From Apostichopus japonicus (lineage: Eukaryota > Echinodermata > Holothuroidea > Aspidochirotida > Stichopodidae), in NCBI RefSeq assembly GCF_037975245.1, contig NC_092571.1, forward strand, positions 4,201,001 to 4,265,000: a DNA stretch of 64,000 bases. Reading direction: 5' to 3'. How positions within the stretch are numbered: the first letter of the stretch is position 1; each line of letters starts with the position of its first letter. Below are positions 11,423 through 21,975 of this stretch, one piece after another. A program made the position numbers and the translations under genes. A model generated the notes under the pieces. The model was not told the origin of the DNA, ran no database searches, and saw only the letters and a list, made by a program, of their open reading frames with translations.

Positions 11423-13025
11423 CTGTATCATATATGAAAGAAAATAGAATAAACCAGCAAGTGTCATACTTTTGATTTAGTCATGCATATACTTAAGTCT
11501 ATTTTGTTAGGATTAAGCCCTGAAATAGGTCTGTACGCATTAAATTTAACAGCCTTTGACCTTGTATCATTAAATTTACTCCCGTAGAGCAGGCTTGCAC
11601 AGAGAGCGTCATGTCTAACTCATGCTCAAAGTCATTTTTCTCAGCAAATTGCATGTTTGCAAGATAGTGAATACAAACAGAAACATAGTGACAAAAAGTT
11701 GAGGCTTCATTTGTCTGAATTTGTAATTCAAATGGTGGGCAACTGCTGATTTGTTATGAATTTGCCCTAATGAGGCAATTAGCCAACATTTAATGGTAAT
11801 AAAACTACCATATAGACTGCAATACATTCACCCTACACATGCCTTGCAGAAAAAGCCTACAGTAAAATCACATAGACCTGCAGTACAAGTTTTCCTTTGG
11901 AAATCAAGATTGACAATGTAAATATATGTAATGAAGTGCTTCAAAATTATCTACTTTTTTGCCTTTCTAAGCATGTACGCTAGACATGCTTCCTTTCGCA
12001 GTCAAAAGTTGGCCAAAACCAACATAACAAACAAGCTTTATATAGTTTCTTTTAATCTAAGATATGCAGTCTGTCATCAATTGACAATATTGGAAATCAT
12101 ATAAGGCCTATCACATATTTGGTCTTTGTGTTGGCTAAATCTGCATCAAATGTTCTAGTGGATTATTGAGGGATGCAAACTACTAGGCATGAAATTTGAT
12201 GCCCTATGGCTTTCCAGTGTAACAATTTCATTTAAGCCTACTAACTACTAATAATAAAAAGTCTATTCGTGAACACAGAGATGATTAGACATGCTCAACA
12301 GCAAGAGATTCAATGCAACTTATTTATTATGTATTTCGACAACAGCTTAATGTAGCACGAAACGATTGAGAACCCACCTCTAAATTATATTGCCTGCATT
12401 ATAATCAGTGTGATGATGAGTGTGAGGCTATTTAAGGGCCTTAGTCTAGACTTAGCCTAGTTTTGTTGGTGGCCAATAGAACTGTAGGCCTAATTTACAG
12501 TTGGGCGTACTTATTAAGTTAAACTAGCTGGGGCGTAAACTATACATATAGGCTAGGTCAAGTCGTCGACAACCCTTTGAACTGGGCTAGGCTACATCAT
12601 ACATGCATTATATTCGAGACTATGGAGTATGGAGTAGGCCTATGGTATCACTATCACTCTCCATTTCACATTGAATTAGTAAAAGGGAAAGAAGTACTCT
12701 AATTTAAAAGTGATACATAAAATAGTGATACACAGCCCTGTTCAAGGGAAAGTATAATTAAACTGCCAGTTCTATAGGCCTACGCAATGATATATAACGT
12801 TACAAATGATCTATGGGCCTAGGCTTTGGGCCTCTAGAGGCTATAGGGCCTTCGGCAACAATTAACCTAGGCCTAAGTTACGCAATAGGCTTCCGTTAGG
12901 CATCTGCCTATGATGAAGTTATAAAAGGCAACCTTCCCTTGCTTGCCTCCGTGGATTGCCTATCCTTTCACGAGAAAGTTAAAACCTATAGGCTATACAC
13001 AGATTATCTCCAAAAGAATGCATAC

Positions 13026-13130
13026 CTGTTTCAATCAAATCTCTGAATTCCTTGAACACCACAACTTCCCTTGCTTCATTTCGAAATAAACGAACATTTT
13101 GCCCCCTTCGTTTGCACCTCGTCTGCTTTG
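13026..13130 (-). CDS. transposon-borne gene, exon 1 (CIDE-N-like start)
   Basis: The minus-strand frame is open and ends in GAAACA-G before a GTATGC donor (13021-13026), phase 1. It encodes NVRLFRNEAREVVVFKEF then RDLIET. This resembles the first half of a CIDE-N domain: a basic strand then a helix of the type xLxELIxxA. The start codon is uncertain, because the only nearby ATG is out of frame; the true start may be further upstream or in another exon. The exon lies 250 bp inside the right TIR, so transcription would run inward from that end. Confidence 0.55.
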
Positions 13131-13386
13131 CCCAACTTTGGCTGTAACAGCTTCGCCGACGATATCGATATGATAATTACTGCCACTACTATGGACCAAT
13201 TAGGAGTTCCGGTTTCTATGACATAATGTATTTACGCGTAAGGAGAGTAACTTGGAAAGGGATTGGCTAAAACTTCTACCTGAACGAGGTTGAAGGTCAG
13301 ATATCATTCTCATTGGTGTCAAATCAACACTGAATTCAACACCGAAAAGCTAAATCCAAAATTTTAACACTGCAGTTTTTGCAGTG

Positions 13387-13580
13387 TACAGCCGTGATAT
13401 AAAGCGTTATACAAAAACGCATAGATACTTTGGTTGCGTCATAGATAGGGTAGTTGCGCTTACTTTTTTTTTGAAGAAACAACGCTGTATGTTATAGCTT
13501 AAATGTATAGATATACATGCACGTAAACAGTGTATACATACATCCGTGCATTAAAGCATAACACCAAAGCGCAGTTGACA
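13387..13580. repeat. tandem array, right part
   Basis: Continuation of the ~150-bp array (AAAGCGTTATACAAAAACGC, TAGATACTTTGGTTGCGTCA, GTAGTTGCGCTTACTTT, AACAGTGTATACATACATCC) after the 6.2-kb insertion. It fades into unique sequence near 13580. Confidence 0.85.
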
Positions 13581-13892
13581 GATAATATCAAAACGGTTAT
13601 CAGTTTGATGAAGGAGAGAATATGGTTTTGGTTCTTTCTTTAATGTTTTGATTTTCTATGCAGGAGACTCGGCGACAAGCACATCATTTAAAAAGTGGGA
13701 GTATTGGTGGAGGGGGGGGGAGATTCCAAATTTCTCCCGACTGAGTTTGGTAGGGCGTAGTTGAATGCGCCTCTGGAGAGCGTCCCCCACGCCCCCCCCC
13801 CCAACCTTGGACGCCCATGCTTTTCCGATGCGAATTTGGAATTATGTTTTTGCAGGTACCTTAATGTCATTCCTTTAACGGCTGTGAAGGAA

Positions 13893-14050
13893 CACTTGGG
13901 TAAATACGCCCTTAATGACAGTTATTCAGAGCCAGTAGAATCACTGTGGTCGAGTGGTACGGATTTCGGTTCGTGACACGAAGATCCGGGGTTCGATTCC
14001 TACCTTCGCCTGATGAGTCCCAAAAGGACGAAACCGGTCGTGAAGTGGAA
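13893..14050 (+). mobile_element. tRNA-like SINE carrying a hammerhead ribozyme, copy 1
   Basis: The element shares about 160 bp with 44281-44460, beginning at ACTTGGGTAAATACGCC and running through a pol III-type promoter. The box A-like TGGTCGAGTGGT is at 13947-13958, and a perfect box B, GGTTCGATTCC, is at 13990-14000. A hammerhead motif overlaps box B, and a (TA)n tail follows (14055-14127). Copy 2 has about 23 bp more upstream of GTAGAATCACTG. The pairing of a pol III promoter with a hammerhead recalls the schistosome Sm-alpha SINE-like family, but I cannot say whether the two are related. Confidence 0.8.
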
Positions 14051-14051
14051 T
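13996..14051 (+). ncRNA. type I hammerhead ribozyme
   Basis: All core elements are present. CTGATGA is at 14010-14016. Stem II is GTCC/GGAC (14017-14020 with 14026-14029) with a 5-nt loop. GAA follows at 14030-14032. Stem III is ACC/GGT (14033-14038), with C at 14039 as the expected cleavage base. Stem I pairs 14004-14009 with 14040-14045 (6 bp, one G-U), then after a small internal loop 13996-14000 with 14047-14051 (5 bp). Stem III has no loop: ACCGGT is a palindrome, so a dimeric (double) hammerhead is the likely active form. Cleavage is predicted, not shown. Confidence 0.85.
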
Positions 14052-14053
14052 TT

Positions 14054-14054
<1 letters not shown>

Positions 14055-14127
<73 letters not shown>
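14055..14127. repeat. (TA)n microsatellite, SINE tail
   Basis: Uninterrupted TA directly 3' of the hammerhead SINE. The YIYIYI open frames on both strands are artefacts of it. Confidence 0.95.
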
Positions 14128-14129
<2 letters not shown>

Positions 14130-17100
14130 CATATATAACACTTTCACAAAAATAGACCCTAAATGTATTCTCAAGCTCAAACTTATTAACAATAACTCAA
14201 TCGTTAAGGCTAGACGAAAGTTTTGGGCGAATAGTAAGGATTTTGTTATATATAACTCTCTTAAGTTGTAAAAAATTTCTCCTTAACGTTTTTTTTACTA
14301 GGGACTACGTACTGTACATACGTAAACTGTTATGGATGTACACACGTTATTTACATAAATACATACTGAAAAAAGTGTATTGTACTGTACATACGGTTCA
14401 ATACACTATATACACTAAGATTGTATCCTCGTACTCGACGATTTTTTCCACGGAGACGGAACACGTCTTTCAAAGAGAGGAACAATATTTTAAGCAGGGG
14501 TGGTGAAAATGGGAATATATGGGGTCGTGGTTTAGTTGTGTATGACGGAGGGGTATACTAAGAAGAAAGGTGTATATTAAGCTCAATTACGAAAGGTAAC
14601 AATATAATATAATATATACAATATAAAATAATAATAATAACAAAACTTAAAAAGAGTAAAATTATATAAGGAATACCCGCCTTCCTATGCAGACGCCCTT
14701 TCATATGCCTTACAAAAGGCCCATCTGCAGTCTAGAATCAACCTGTATCGTTTCTCACAATGCATTAGTACTTGCACAAGGTTATTAAATTGTGTGTAAG
14801 ATTGGCACACCCCTTCCTCTTAACCCCCCCCCCCCCACCCACACACCTATTGAGGTGAATCGCACACACAAATTTGGCGGCAATGTGCGGATATTTTGAA
14901 AGGTAGTTATAATTATTCATGTAACAAAGCAAGAAATATGTACCAATATAAACTCACACGTCAAGTGTCACTGGGGCTAGTGACTGAGAAGATTTAATGC
15001 TATAAAAATCGATTTGAAAATAATGGCCTAATGGGAAACTTATGACATGTAGTATGGAAATATAGCATATCTTGAAACAAGTACATATGAAAATTACTAA
15101 CACAAGATAGGGGTTGAAAACGGCAGTTCTGACTGATTGGTCAATAATGAAGCAATGTCACAAATTGAGTAGAAGATTCATATCAACATTAGGTTCAGAA
15201 TGTAATAAACCTATACGAAAAAAAGGAGAACAAATCAAACAACGAAGAACACATCTGTCACTTACAAGAGCAGGGTACAATTTCGCGAGTTCGAATGTAG
15301 GCTATCCTACCAATATGAAGACACAGTACAAGAACTTCAACAACACATTCAAGTATAAGCTTGATAATAAATGTAATTCTTCAAAGTTACACAAAGTTTC
15401 GTCTTCCTTTAATTAATAAGTGGATATAATGCTAAACTATCAATATTAACCAGGTAAAAGCATTTAGCTCAGGTACTACGCAACGTTGAAACCATTTGCG
15501 CGAGATTAACAAATGTTGGGTGTGTTTCTATGTTGATTTGTTAGTATTTTGATAGTAAGATCACCTAGACATTGAGCAATTCTATGGCATGCTCAATCTA
15601 CATGTATACCTGTCTATGAAGGGCTGGCACATCCCTACTACATAGCCACCATCACTGTACTAGATCTGAATAGTTCCCTGGATAACAAAGGCTCGTTTAC
15701 TCACACAAAAGATGGCCCAGGTAACTATCACCATAGTAAAGTACAATGGCCTATCAACTCTTATGTGACAACATCTCTGCTCCTCTTCCAATGGCACACA
15801 AACACTCTACACTGAGAAATAAGAAAGTGCCTATTCAAACAATAATACATATCTAGATTTGTCTTGAGAATATTATGTTCACACGCCCCCTCAATGTCTT
15901 CAAGAAATGAATAAACTGATTCAAGCAATTTAACTTCATGTGTCATGTTGCAACTCTCATTTGTTCTATTAGCACTCATTGCTCATCGTTCATTAACTTC
16001 ATCCTTCCTGTGCACCCTTTCTTCCGCTACTCTCGTTCATTACATTGGTGTGCACATACAGATTAATAAACATTATTATGTAGCTTTTAAACCTTTTAAA
16101 CTGTTCTCTGTATTTCCCAAACTTCTTCTGAGAGAGAAGTCTTCGTTCCTTTCCAGATACTTAACGAATTATCTAGTAGATATAATCTTGTGTGGGAAGC
16201 ATTAGGTCTTCTTTCTTATTGCATGATAATAACCCATTTACATGCTGGCAGCTTTTGTGGTTTGTTTAAGGCATTTATTCAAATATTGCCAAGTATGAAT
16301 CAAATAACATAACAATTTCTATGAGAGTCAGAGTGTTTTCAAGCAGTGATGAAGTTTCATATCGACCTATATTGTCTATGAAGGGACATACAAGAAGCAA
16401 ATTTAACTATGCATGGCATTTAATTTAACTGAACAGTTTTCAACACATCACCTAACACTTACTGTAACACTTACTTGGAATACTCTTTGTTGTCTGGTCA
16501 GTTATCATACTGTGAAATTGTTTCTCCACTAAGTTTTCGTCACTTTTTGTCCACTTGGTATATGTTCACACTAACCCCCCCCCCCCCCCAATAAAAGACA
16601 ATATAAAAAACTTATCTAGCCTGTTTTATCTGTACTAAAATGAATTGGTTGGAAACAATGATTAATTGAGAGAAGAGAATGAACTCTGGAAGCAGTTTGG
16701 CGAAGTAAACCTTGTGAAGAACCAGGTAGAGCTAATGTTGAAAGTGAATTAATATTTTTGTTTGTTTGTAGCAATCCATTGATAAATACACTAACTGGAT
16801 AGGAGAGTAAAAGTAGTGGAATGCTTTAAGCTACAGAGATGCCTAGATCCAAGTTAGTAGGCTAGCCTTTGTTTGACCAAACAGAACAGCGTAAGTGCTT
16901 AAACTTTAACTGTTATGCCAATAACCCTAGTTCTTATATATTACATCAAAAGTTAAGTTAGGCCTAAGTGAGGTAAGACCTCAACTTAAGCTGATGATCT
17001 TACAATGCAACTACGTTTTGGTGTTCAGGACTATTGGTTTACTCTCCCGATTACTTTGCGCTCAATGAAGTAGGCTAGCAACTACAAGAGCTTACTAAAG

Positions 17101-17306
17101 TTCTGAGTGCACTGTGTATCTGTCGATAATCTTGTAATGTAGTACTGAAATAACATTTGGAATACTTCAATTCATGATATAAACTGCAAGACAAATGTAG
17201 GTTTCATGCAATGTTACCGACCATGAAGGTGAAAGATGGATGTTCCTATCTGCAAAATGAGTTGTTGAAAAAGGTAACTGCTGTTTACTGTTTATCTTTT
17301 AGGCTT
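14128..17306. other. intergenic or intronic, nothing recognised
   Basis: AT-rich with poly-C runs near 14824 and 16576. The 100-codon frame at 15114-15416 is lysine/asparagine-rich, has no motif I know, and its composition matches the surrounding non-coding sequence, so I do not call it a gene. Confidence 0.5.
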
Positions 17307-17465
17307 CAATCGTCGACAAAAATAGATGGGACACCCCACTCCCCGTATCAATGTTGCAGTTTCTGAGCGCTTTTGGCTACAACATTGAACGGGGGGAAGG
17401 GGGTGCGCTGAGGCCAATATCGCTCGTTGCTGCTCATACTGTCCCATCATTTTTGTCGAGGATTG
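17307..17465. mobile_element. short MITE, about 160 bp
   Basis: The left end, CAATCGTCGACAAAAATAGA (17307 on, through TGGGACA), and the right end (17440-17465) are inverted copies over about 26 bp, with two differences. The interior is GC-richer with a G-run. No open frame, and no clear target-site duplication. Confidence 0.75.
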
Positions 17466-17535
17466 TCTGAATGGCTGTACAACGGTTCATTGGGGTATAT
17501 ATCGAGGTCTGAGCTGCCCCAAGCGTTGCGCGATA

Positions 17536-17857
17536 GCAATAGTTGTTAATATTTCCTCTTAAAGGTATTATAACTCGCAATTGCTGATTCATTCGAGGAA
17601 TTAGGTCGAACCGAATATTCAATAGGCATGCATCTTTCAGCGAATAAAGCGAATAACTTCACAAGAAAAACATAATATTTTCGATCCGTTTCTTTCATTT
17701 ATTTCGTATGTATCTTATATTGGTTTCTTACTGATGTATCACATTATATGTCATAATATATACATATTACACTTAATTCCGTGTGAGAGGAAAATAGTAA
17801 ATAAATGATAGCATGATTTTAACAGAAATTCTTGAGTTTTTCTTTATAAACTCTCAG
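17536..17857 (+). repeat. 322-bp direct repeat, copy 1
   Basis: Nearly identical to 19804-20126 in the same orientation, from GCAATAGTTGTTAATATTTC to TTTATAAACTCTCAG. It ends in a GAGTTT...AAACTC hairpin-capable sequence followed by CTCAG. The two copies flank the Tc1/mariner transposase remnant. Confidence 0.9.
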
Positions 17858-18263
17858 GATAAGAAACAAGAATAATGTTAATTAGTGTCCGGTGTAAATG
17901 TTATTGTGGGGTGTGGGCTGGGTGGGTGGGGGGGGGCGCTTCAGGCAAGAAGGGTTTCACAATTTCAATGTGCTGCAATACAATAGCCCCAGAAAATTAT
18001 GTCACAAAGTTTAGTTGTATATATAGGTTGTCAGGGCAACCCTGGGCAGGAAGCAACTTGTGGATGTACAATGACGGATTTCTAAATTGAGGTGTCAATA
18101 GTATTGTTTAGCTCCTAAACAACGGAAAGCCGCCCATTGTATGATGCATGTAAGCCTTTAATACATCGTTTAGTGGTGTAAGAATTCTCCAAAGTGTTAG
18201 TTTATAGACATACAGCCTCATTGCTACACACGAAACATCTACAACAACGACACCATTTCACGA

Positions 18264-19370
18264 ATGGCTTCTTATTCTCTCATTTCACCGTAGAGTAAGG
18301 CATATGCGCGCCTATTGCGCGAAAGAGAAAACCTTTCAGTTCGTCAAGTTGCCAAGTTAACAGGAATTTCGAAGACTTCGGTATCAAGGATTTGCAGTAA
18401 ACGTTTATTGCGGGGCGAGGCTCGACCAAGTACTCATGGAGAGGGACCGGTTCGAAAGAGGGGGCGGCCACCCAAGTTGAGCGTTCGTCAAAAGCGTGCT
18501 ATTTTGAAGGAACTTAGAAAAAACAAGGAGTGAGGGACAGTTTTCTGTGAGAACTCTCAGGACAAAGTGTGAGTTACATACAGTGTCGGAGAGAACAATA
18601 TCTCGATTTCTCAACAAGAGTGGTTATAAGTACTATCAAGCCAGAAAGAAGGGTCTCCTATTTCCCAAGGACCTGCATCAACGTTGGAAATTCGCCAGAG
18701 GAATTAAACGGTCTCGAGGTGAGGCATTCTGGACTAAAGATATATCTTTTTATTTTGATGCCACCGCATTTCATTATAAGAGCCACCCACGACAGCACGC
18801 AAACACTCTAAGTAGGCGTGTTTGGCGTAAGAAAAGTGAGGGGTTATCATTCGGTTGCACGGCCAAAGGGAGTAAGGTCGGGAGTGGCGGAAAAGTTGTA
18901 AGGGTGTATGCCGCCATCTCATATGGAAACGCGTGGTGTTAGCTAAACCATACCGCAAGTTAGCTGGCAAGCGTTTTTCGAAATTTATGAAAAAGGAATT
19001 CCCGGCAGTCTTCCAAAAATGTGAAGCAACCCATAACACTCCACGGATTTTTCTTCAAGATGGCGACCCTTCTCAGAACTCAAAGAAAGCTATCAAAACA
19101 CTAAGTCGCATGGATGCAACCATTTTTAAGATCCCTCCTAGGAGCCCCGACTTAAATCCAATAGAAAATATCTTCAAACTTTTGGGGCATCAACTGAAGT
19201 ACAATGCCATCGAGAACAATATTGAATTTGAGACATTACGAGCTTTCAGAAGTCGAGTTGTTACAACTCTCCTCCAGATGCCGCGTGCTATCATTGACAA
19301 AACAATCGCTTCAATGGGTAAACGAATTGATGAAATCATTCGAAGAAAAGGAGAGAGACTGAAATATTAG
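18264..19370 (+). pseudogene. Tc1/mariner-family transposase, broken
   Basis: About 368 codons, the normal size for a Tc1-like DDE transposase. The N-terminus has a helix-turn-helix (NLSVRQVAKLTGISKTSVSR) and a GRPPK-type AT-hook-like basic patch. The catalytic triad is visible: D in ISFYFDATAF, D in IFLQDGDPSQNS, and E in PRSPDLNPIENIF, with 34 residues between the second D and E (DD34E). Breaks: a TAG stop at 18291, a frameshift near 18531 and another near 18933. It is therefore non-functional. Terminal inverted repeats typical of Tc1 were not found; the flanking 322-bp repeats are direct. Confidence 0.9.
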
Positions 19371-19803
19371 TATTTTGGCTGTAATGCGCTATCCATGCTA
19401 TGCTTTCATATTATGATCTGCCACATGAGGGCGGTAATCTCCCGAACTGTTGGTGAACATTGTACGATTTACCAACGATGGACCCCATATTTTTCGCAAA
19501 TTTCAGCTCCAGAATACCAATATTCCGATGTTGGAGCACACTCAGTTACAGTTCAAGTTTCTTTAAATCATCACGTTCGTGAAAATTGGACAAACATATA
19601 CAAAATCGCCGATATACGAACGGTTAACCATTTATTGACGATAAAAGGCTTTGGTGAACTTATGCTTTTTTACTATTTCAACGGTTGACCATCCATCCAC
19701 ATTGAAATACTGTGTAGGTCAATGGTATACCGTGCTCGGGTCAAGTGTGTATCGTGGCGGTCTTTCACTAGGATGTCAGTCGAACTTAATATTCAATAGG
19801 CAC
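19371..19803. other. 3' flank of the transposase remnant
   Basis: No gene. Near 19777-19808 it contains a copy of the CGAACTTAATATTCAATAGG motif that recurs in both direct repeats and in the Rep insertion. Confidence 0.6.
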
Positions 19804-20126
19804 GCAATAGTTGTTAATATTTCCTCGTAAAATTATTATAACTCGCAATTGCTGATTCATTCGAGGAATTAGGTCGAACCGAATATTCAATAGGCACGCA
19901 TCTTTCAGCGAATAAAGCGAATAATTTCACAAGAAAAACATAATATTTTCGATCCGTTTCTTTCATTTATTTCGTATGTATCTTATACTGTTTTCTTACT
20001 GATGTATCACATTATATGTCCTAATATATATACATATTACACTTAATTCCGTGTGAGAGGAAATTAGTAATAAATGATAGCATGATTTTAACAGAAATTC
20101 TTGAGTTTTTCTTTATAAACTCTCAG
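19804..20126 (+). repeat. 322-bp direct repeat, copy 2
   Basis: Second copy of 17536-17857, about 97% identical by eye. It runs, after a 10-bp gap, into a pyrimidine-rich block and then the 3' end of the Rep gene, so it probably belongs to the Rep-bearing element. Confidence 0.9.
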
Positions 20127-20136
20127 TTTAGTGATG

Positions 20137-20275
20137 GTGGAACCCCTCCCCCTCCCCTCCCCTCCCCTTCCTATCCCCATCCCTTTCCCTCTCCCACCCC
20201 TCCCTCAACTCATTCCCCTCCCACACCTCTCACTCCCTGTCACTACCACACCCCTCCCAACGCTACTCGACGACG
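20137..20275. repeat. C/T-rich block, copy 1
   Basis: CCCCTCCC-rich sequence with a distinctive second half (CCCACCCCTCCCTCAACTCA, then CTCCCTGTCACTACCACACC, then CGCTACTC). It is repeated at 21038-21190. The proline-rich open frames are artefacts. Confidence 0.85.
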
Positions 20276-20319
20276 TAGTTTGAATAATAGTGTAACCAAA
20301 TATGGAGGGTTGGATTAAG

Positions 20320-21975
20320 TTAGAATAAACTTGGCAAAACATGGTCCACATGGGGGACATCAACCTGTTCGTTGGCTTGGATTTGCGAGCGGAAGGTAAA
20401 TTATCGCCATCGAATCGTCATCATCTCCGTTTCTCTTTCTTCAATTTGGGCCCCCTTTATGTATATCAGTGGATTCTTGCCAGTTGCGAACACTGGTGAT
20501 GAACCACTAAGGACAAAATCTTGGGAGAAGTGTGTTTTTGGATCGGGTAGATGTACCATTTGACCTTCTAATAGAAGCAGGAGATCATGCCACGGCATGA
20601 TCTGCGGACTCCATCTGAAGTCATTTAGGAAAATGACTTCAGCTTTCTTAGCACCAACCCACGCGAAGCTCGTTGAAGCGGGATTGGAAAATACTTTGAA
20701 GATTTGGGCCAGAGGCGCCAGAATAAACGTTTTGCCGCAATTCGCGGGACCAGTTATAAAAAATTATAAAAATTTACCCGGCCCTTCTCGAGGACGTCGA
20801 CAACAGCCCGTTGAAATGTACCGGCGGGAATATCATTCCGACGCAAAATGTCTTCCGCGATTTTGGACCATAGCCCGTTGCAGCTTTCGGGACGAGATTT
20901 CTTTCCTCGCTCCAGCTTACTCTCGGCGTCGTGTAGTTCCCACGCGACCTATCGAAAAAGACCTTTATATAGTGACAAATATAGTGAATTCGAGGAATTA
21001 GGTCGAACCTAATATTCAATAGGCACGCAATAGTTGCGTGCCCTCCCCCTCCCCTTCCCCTCCCCCCTCCCCTCCCCTCCCCTCCCCTTCCTATCCCCAC
21101 CGGTTTCCCTCTCCCACCCCTCCCTCAACTCATTCCTCTCCCACACCTCCCACTCCCTGTCACTACCACACCCCTCCAAACGCTACTCTACCACGATCCT
21201 AACCCACAACTTCATCACGCACGACCCCCCACCACCAGACCATGGCATGGTGAATGATTTATACCGTATATTCAAAATGTTGGGAAAATGTATTTATGAA
21301 TTATTGGAAAATGGATTGGCGTACCTCGATCGCTTTCGCGACACACTTTTGTCCCCGATTCACCACAAATTCAGCCAAGTCGGTTTTCCCCTCTCGTTTC
21401 TGCATTTCGGCCAAAGCCAGCAGTTCTGTCCGGGTCTTTATGTTCCGCTTAACTACCATCTGGGACACATCGAACGCGCTAAGCCGTTTGCGCTTTTTTT
21501 TTAGTGGCGCACGTGCTGATTGTTCCCCTGATGCCTGCAGGACCCTAGAGGTACTGGCCGATGTTGTGGCTGGTGGGCTGGCCCCCAGGTCCGGGTGACC
21601 TGGGGTTTGCAGGACGCCAGCGTCCTCTTTAACGACATACTGCCATGCCGTGTAATAATTAGCATGGGTTGAGGAGAAAAGCACCACATTTCCATGCTGG
21701 TTTTCTAACAGGCTCTTAACTCTTAACCATCGACGTGGCCGATCAAGCTTTACCGCCATGTGATAGTGTTTGCCGCCATCTTGGTGGGTTTCTTGACAAC
21801 ATACCCATTGGATGATATGTGCCCCTACCGACTCGAACGAACCTCGTACCTGTTCTGCGAAATTTTCACGCGAAGCGCATAGAGTTTCATCGGCTGGGCT
21901 ATATGTTATCAAATATACCATCCGAACTTGACGTACTCCTAATGTATCAGCCATGATGTTGGATAATACCTGCAA
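20320..21975 (-). pseudogene. Rep-like replication initiator (HUH nuclease + SF3 helicase), broken
   Basis: The 5' part (21975-21323) encodes a rolling-circle HUH endonuclease: motif I-like MVYLITYSP, HUH motif KHYHMAV, and catalytic YVVKED (Y-x-x-K). The 3' part (20950-20320) encodes a superfamily 3 helicase: Walker A GPANCGKT, Walker B VIFLND, and a motif C-like FATGKNP. This order is that of Rep from CRESS-DNA viruses and related elements. The likely start is the internal Met before ADTLG, but this is unproven. Breaks: a 376-bp insertion (20951-21326), a one-base frameshift in a T-run just before Walker A (about 20755-20770), and a TAA stop at about 20400. It is a dead, integrated copy; whether viral or transposon-borne cannot be told from this window. 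Confidence 0.85.
20951..21326. mobile_element. 376-bp insertion splitting Rep, with 4-bp duplication
   Basis: ACCT at 20947-20950 is repeated at 21323-21326, and the Rep frame is continuous if one ACCT and the segment between are removed. That is the pattern of an insertion with a 4-bp target duplication. The insert contains a ~45-bp piece of the 322-bp repeat (20990-21035) directly followed by the second C/T-rich block (21038-21190). This is the same order as at 19804-20275, so it looks like a shortened copy of the Rep element's own flank. No TIRs are seen. Confidence 0.75.

Larger units (their letters stand above)
7156..13386. mobile_element. 6.2-kb TIR DNA transposon inserted in the tandem array
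   Basis: The left end, CACTGCAAAAACT (7156-7168), is matched exactly by its reverse complement at the right end (13374-13386). Both ends continue into GTGTTAAA-type subterminal repeats. The tandem array is cut precisely at the borders, with TA on each side (7154-7155 and 13387-13388), consistent with a TA target duplication. The CACTG terminus plus subterminal repeats recalls CACTA/EnSpm-like ends, but those make 3-bp duplications, so the superfamily is open. The interior carries one spliced minus-strand gene and no transposase I recognise. Confidence 0.8.

Noticed and set aside
13941-14192. YIYI-repeat frames on both strands, also at 31232, 44363, 44469, 57774 and 58033
   Set aside because: Translations of TA/TATA microsatellites.
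15114-15416. 100-codon Lys/Asn-rich frame
   Set aside because: No motif, no splice signals, and base composition like its non-coding surroundings.
20082-21504. Plus-strand proline-rich and other frames over the Rep locus
   Set aside because: Shadows of the C/T-rich blocks and of the minus-strand Rep coding sequence.
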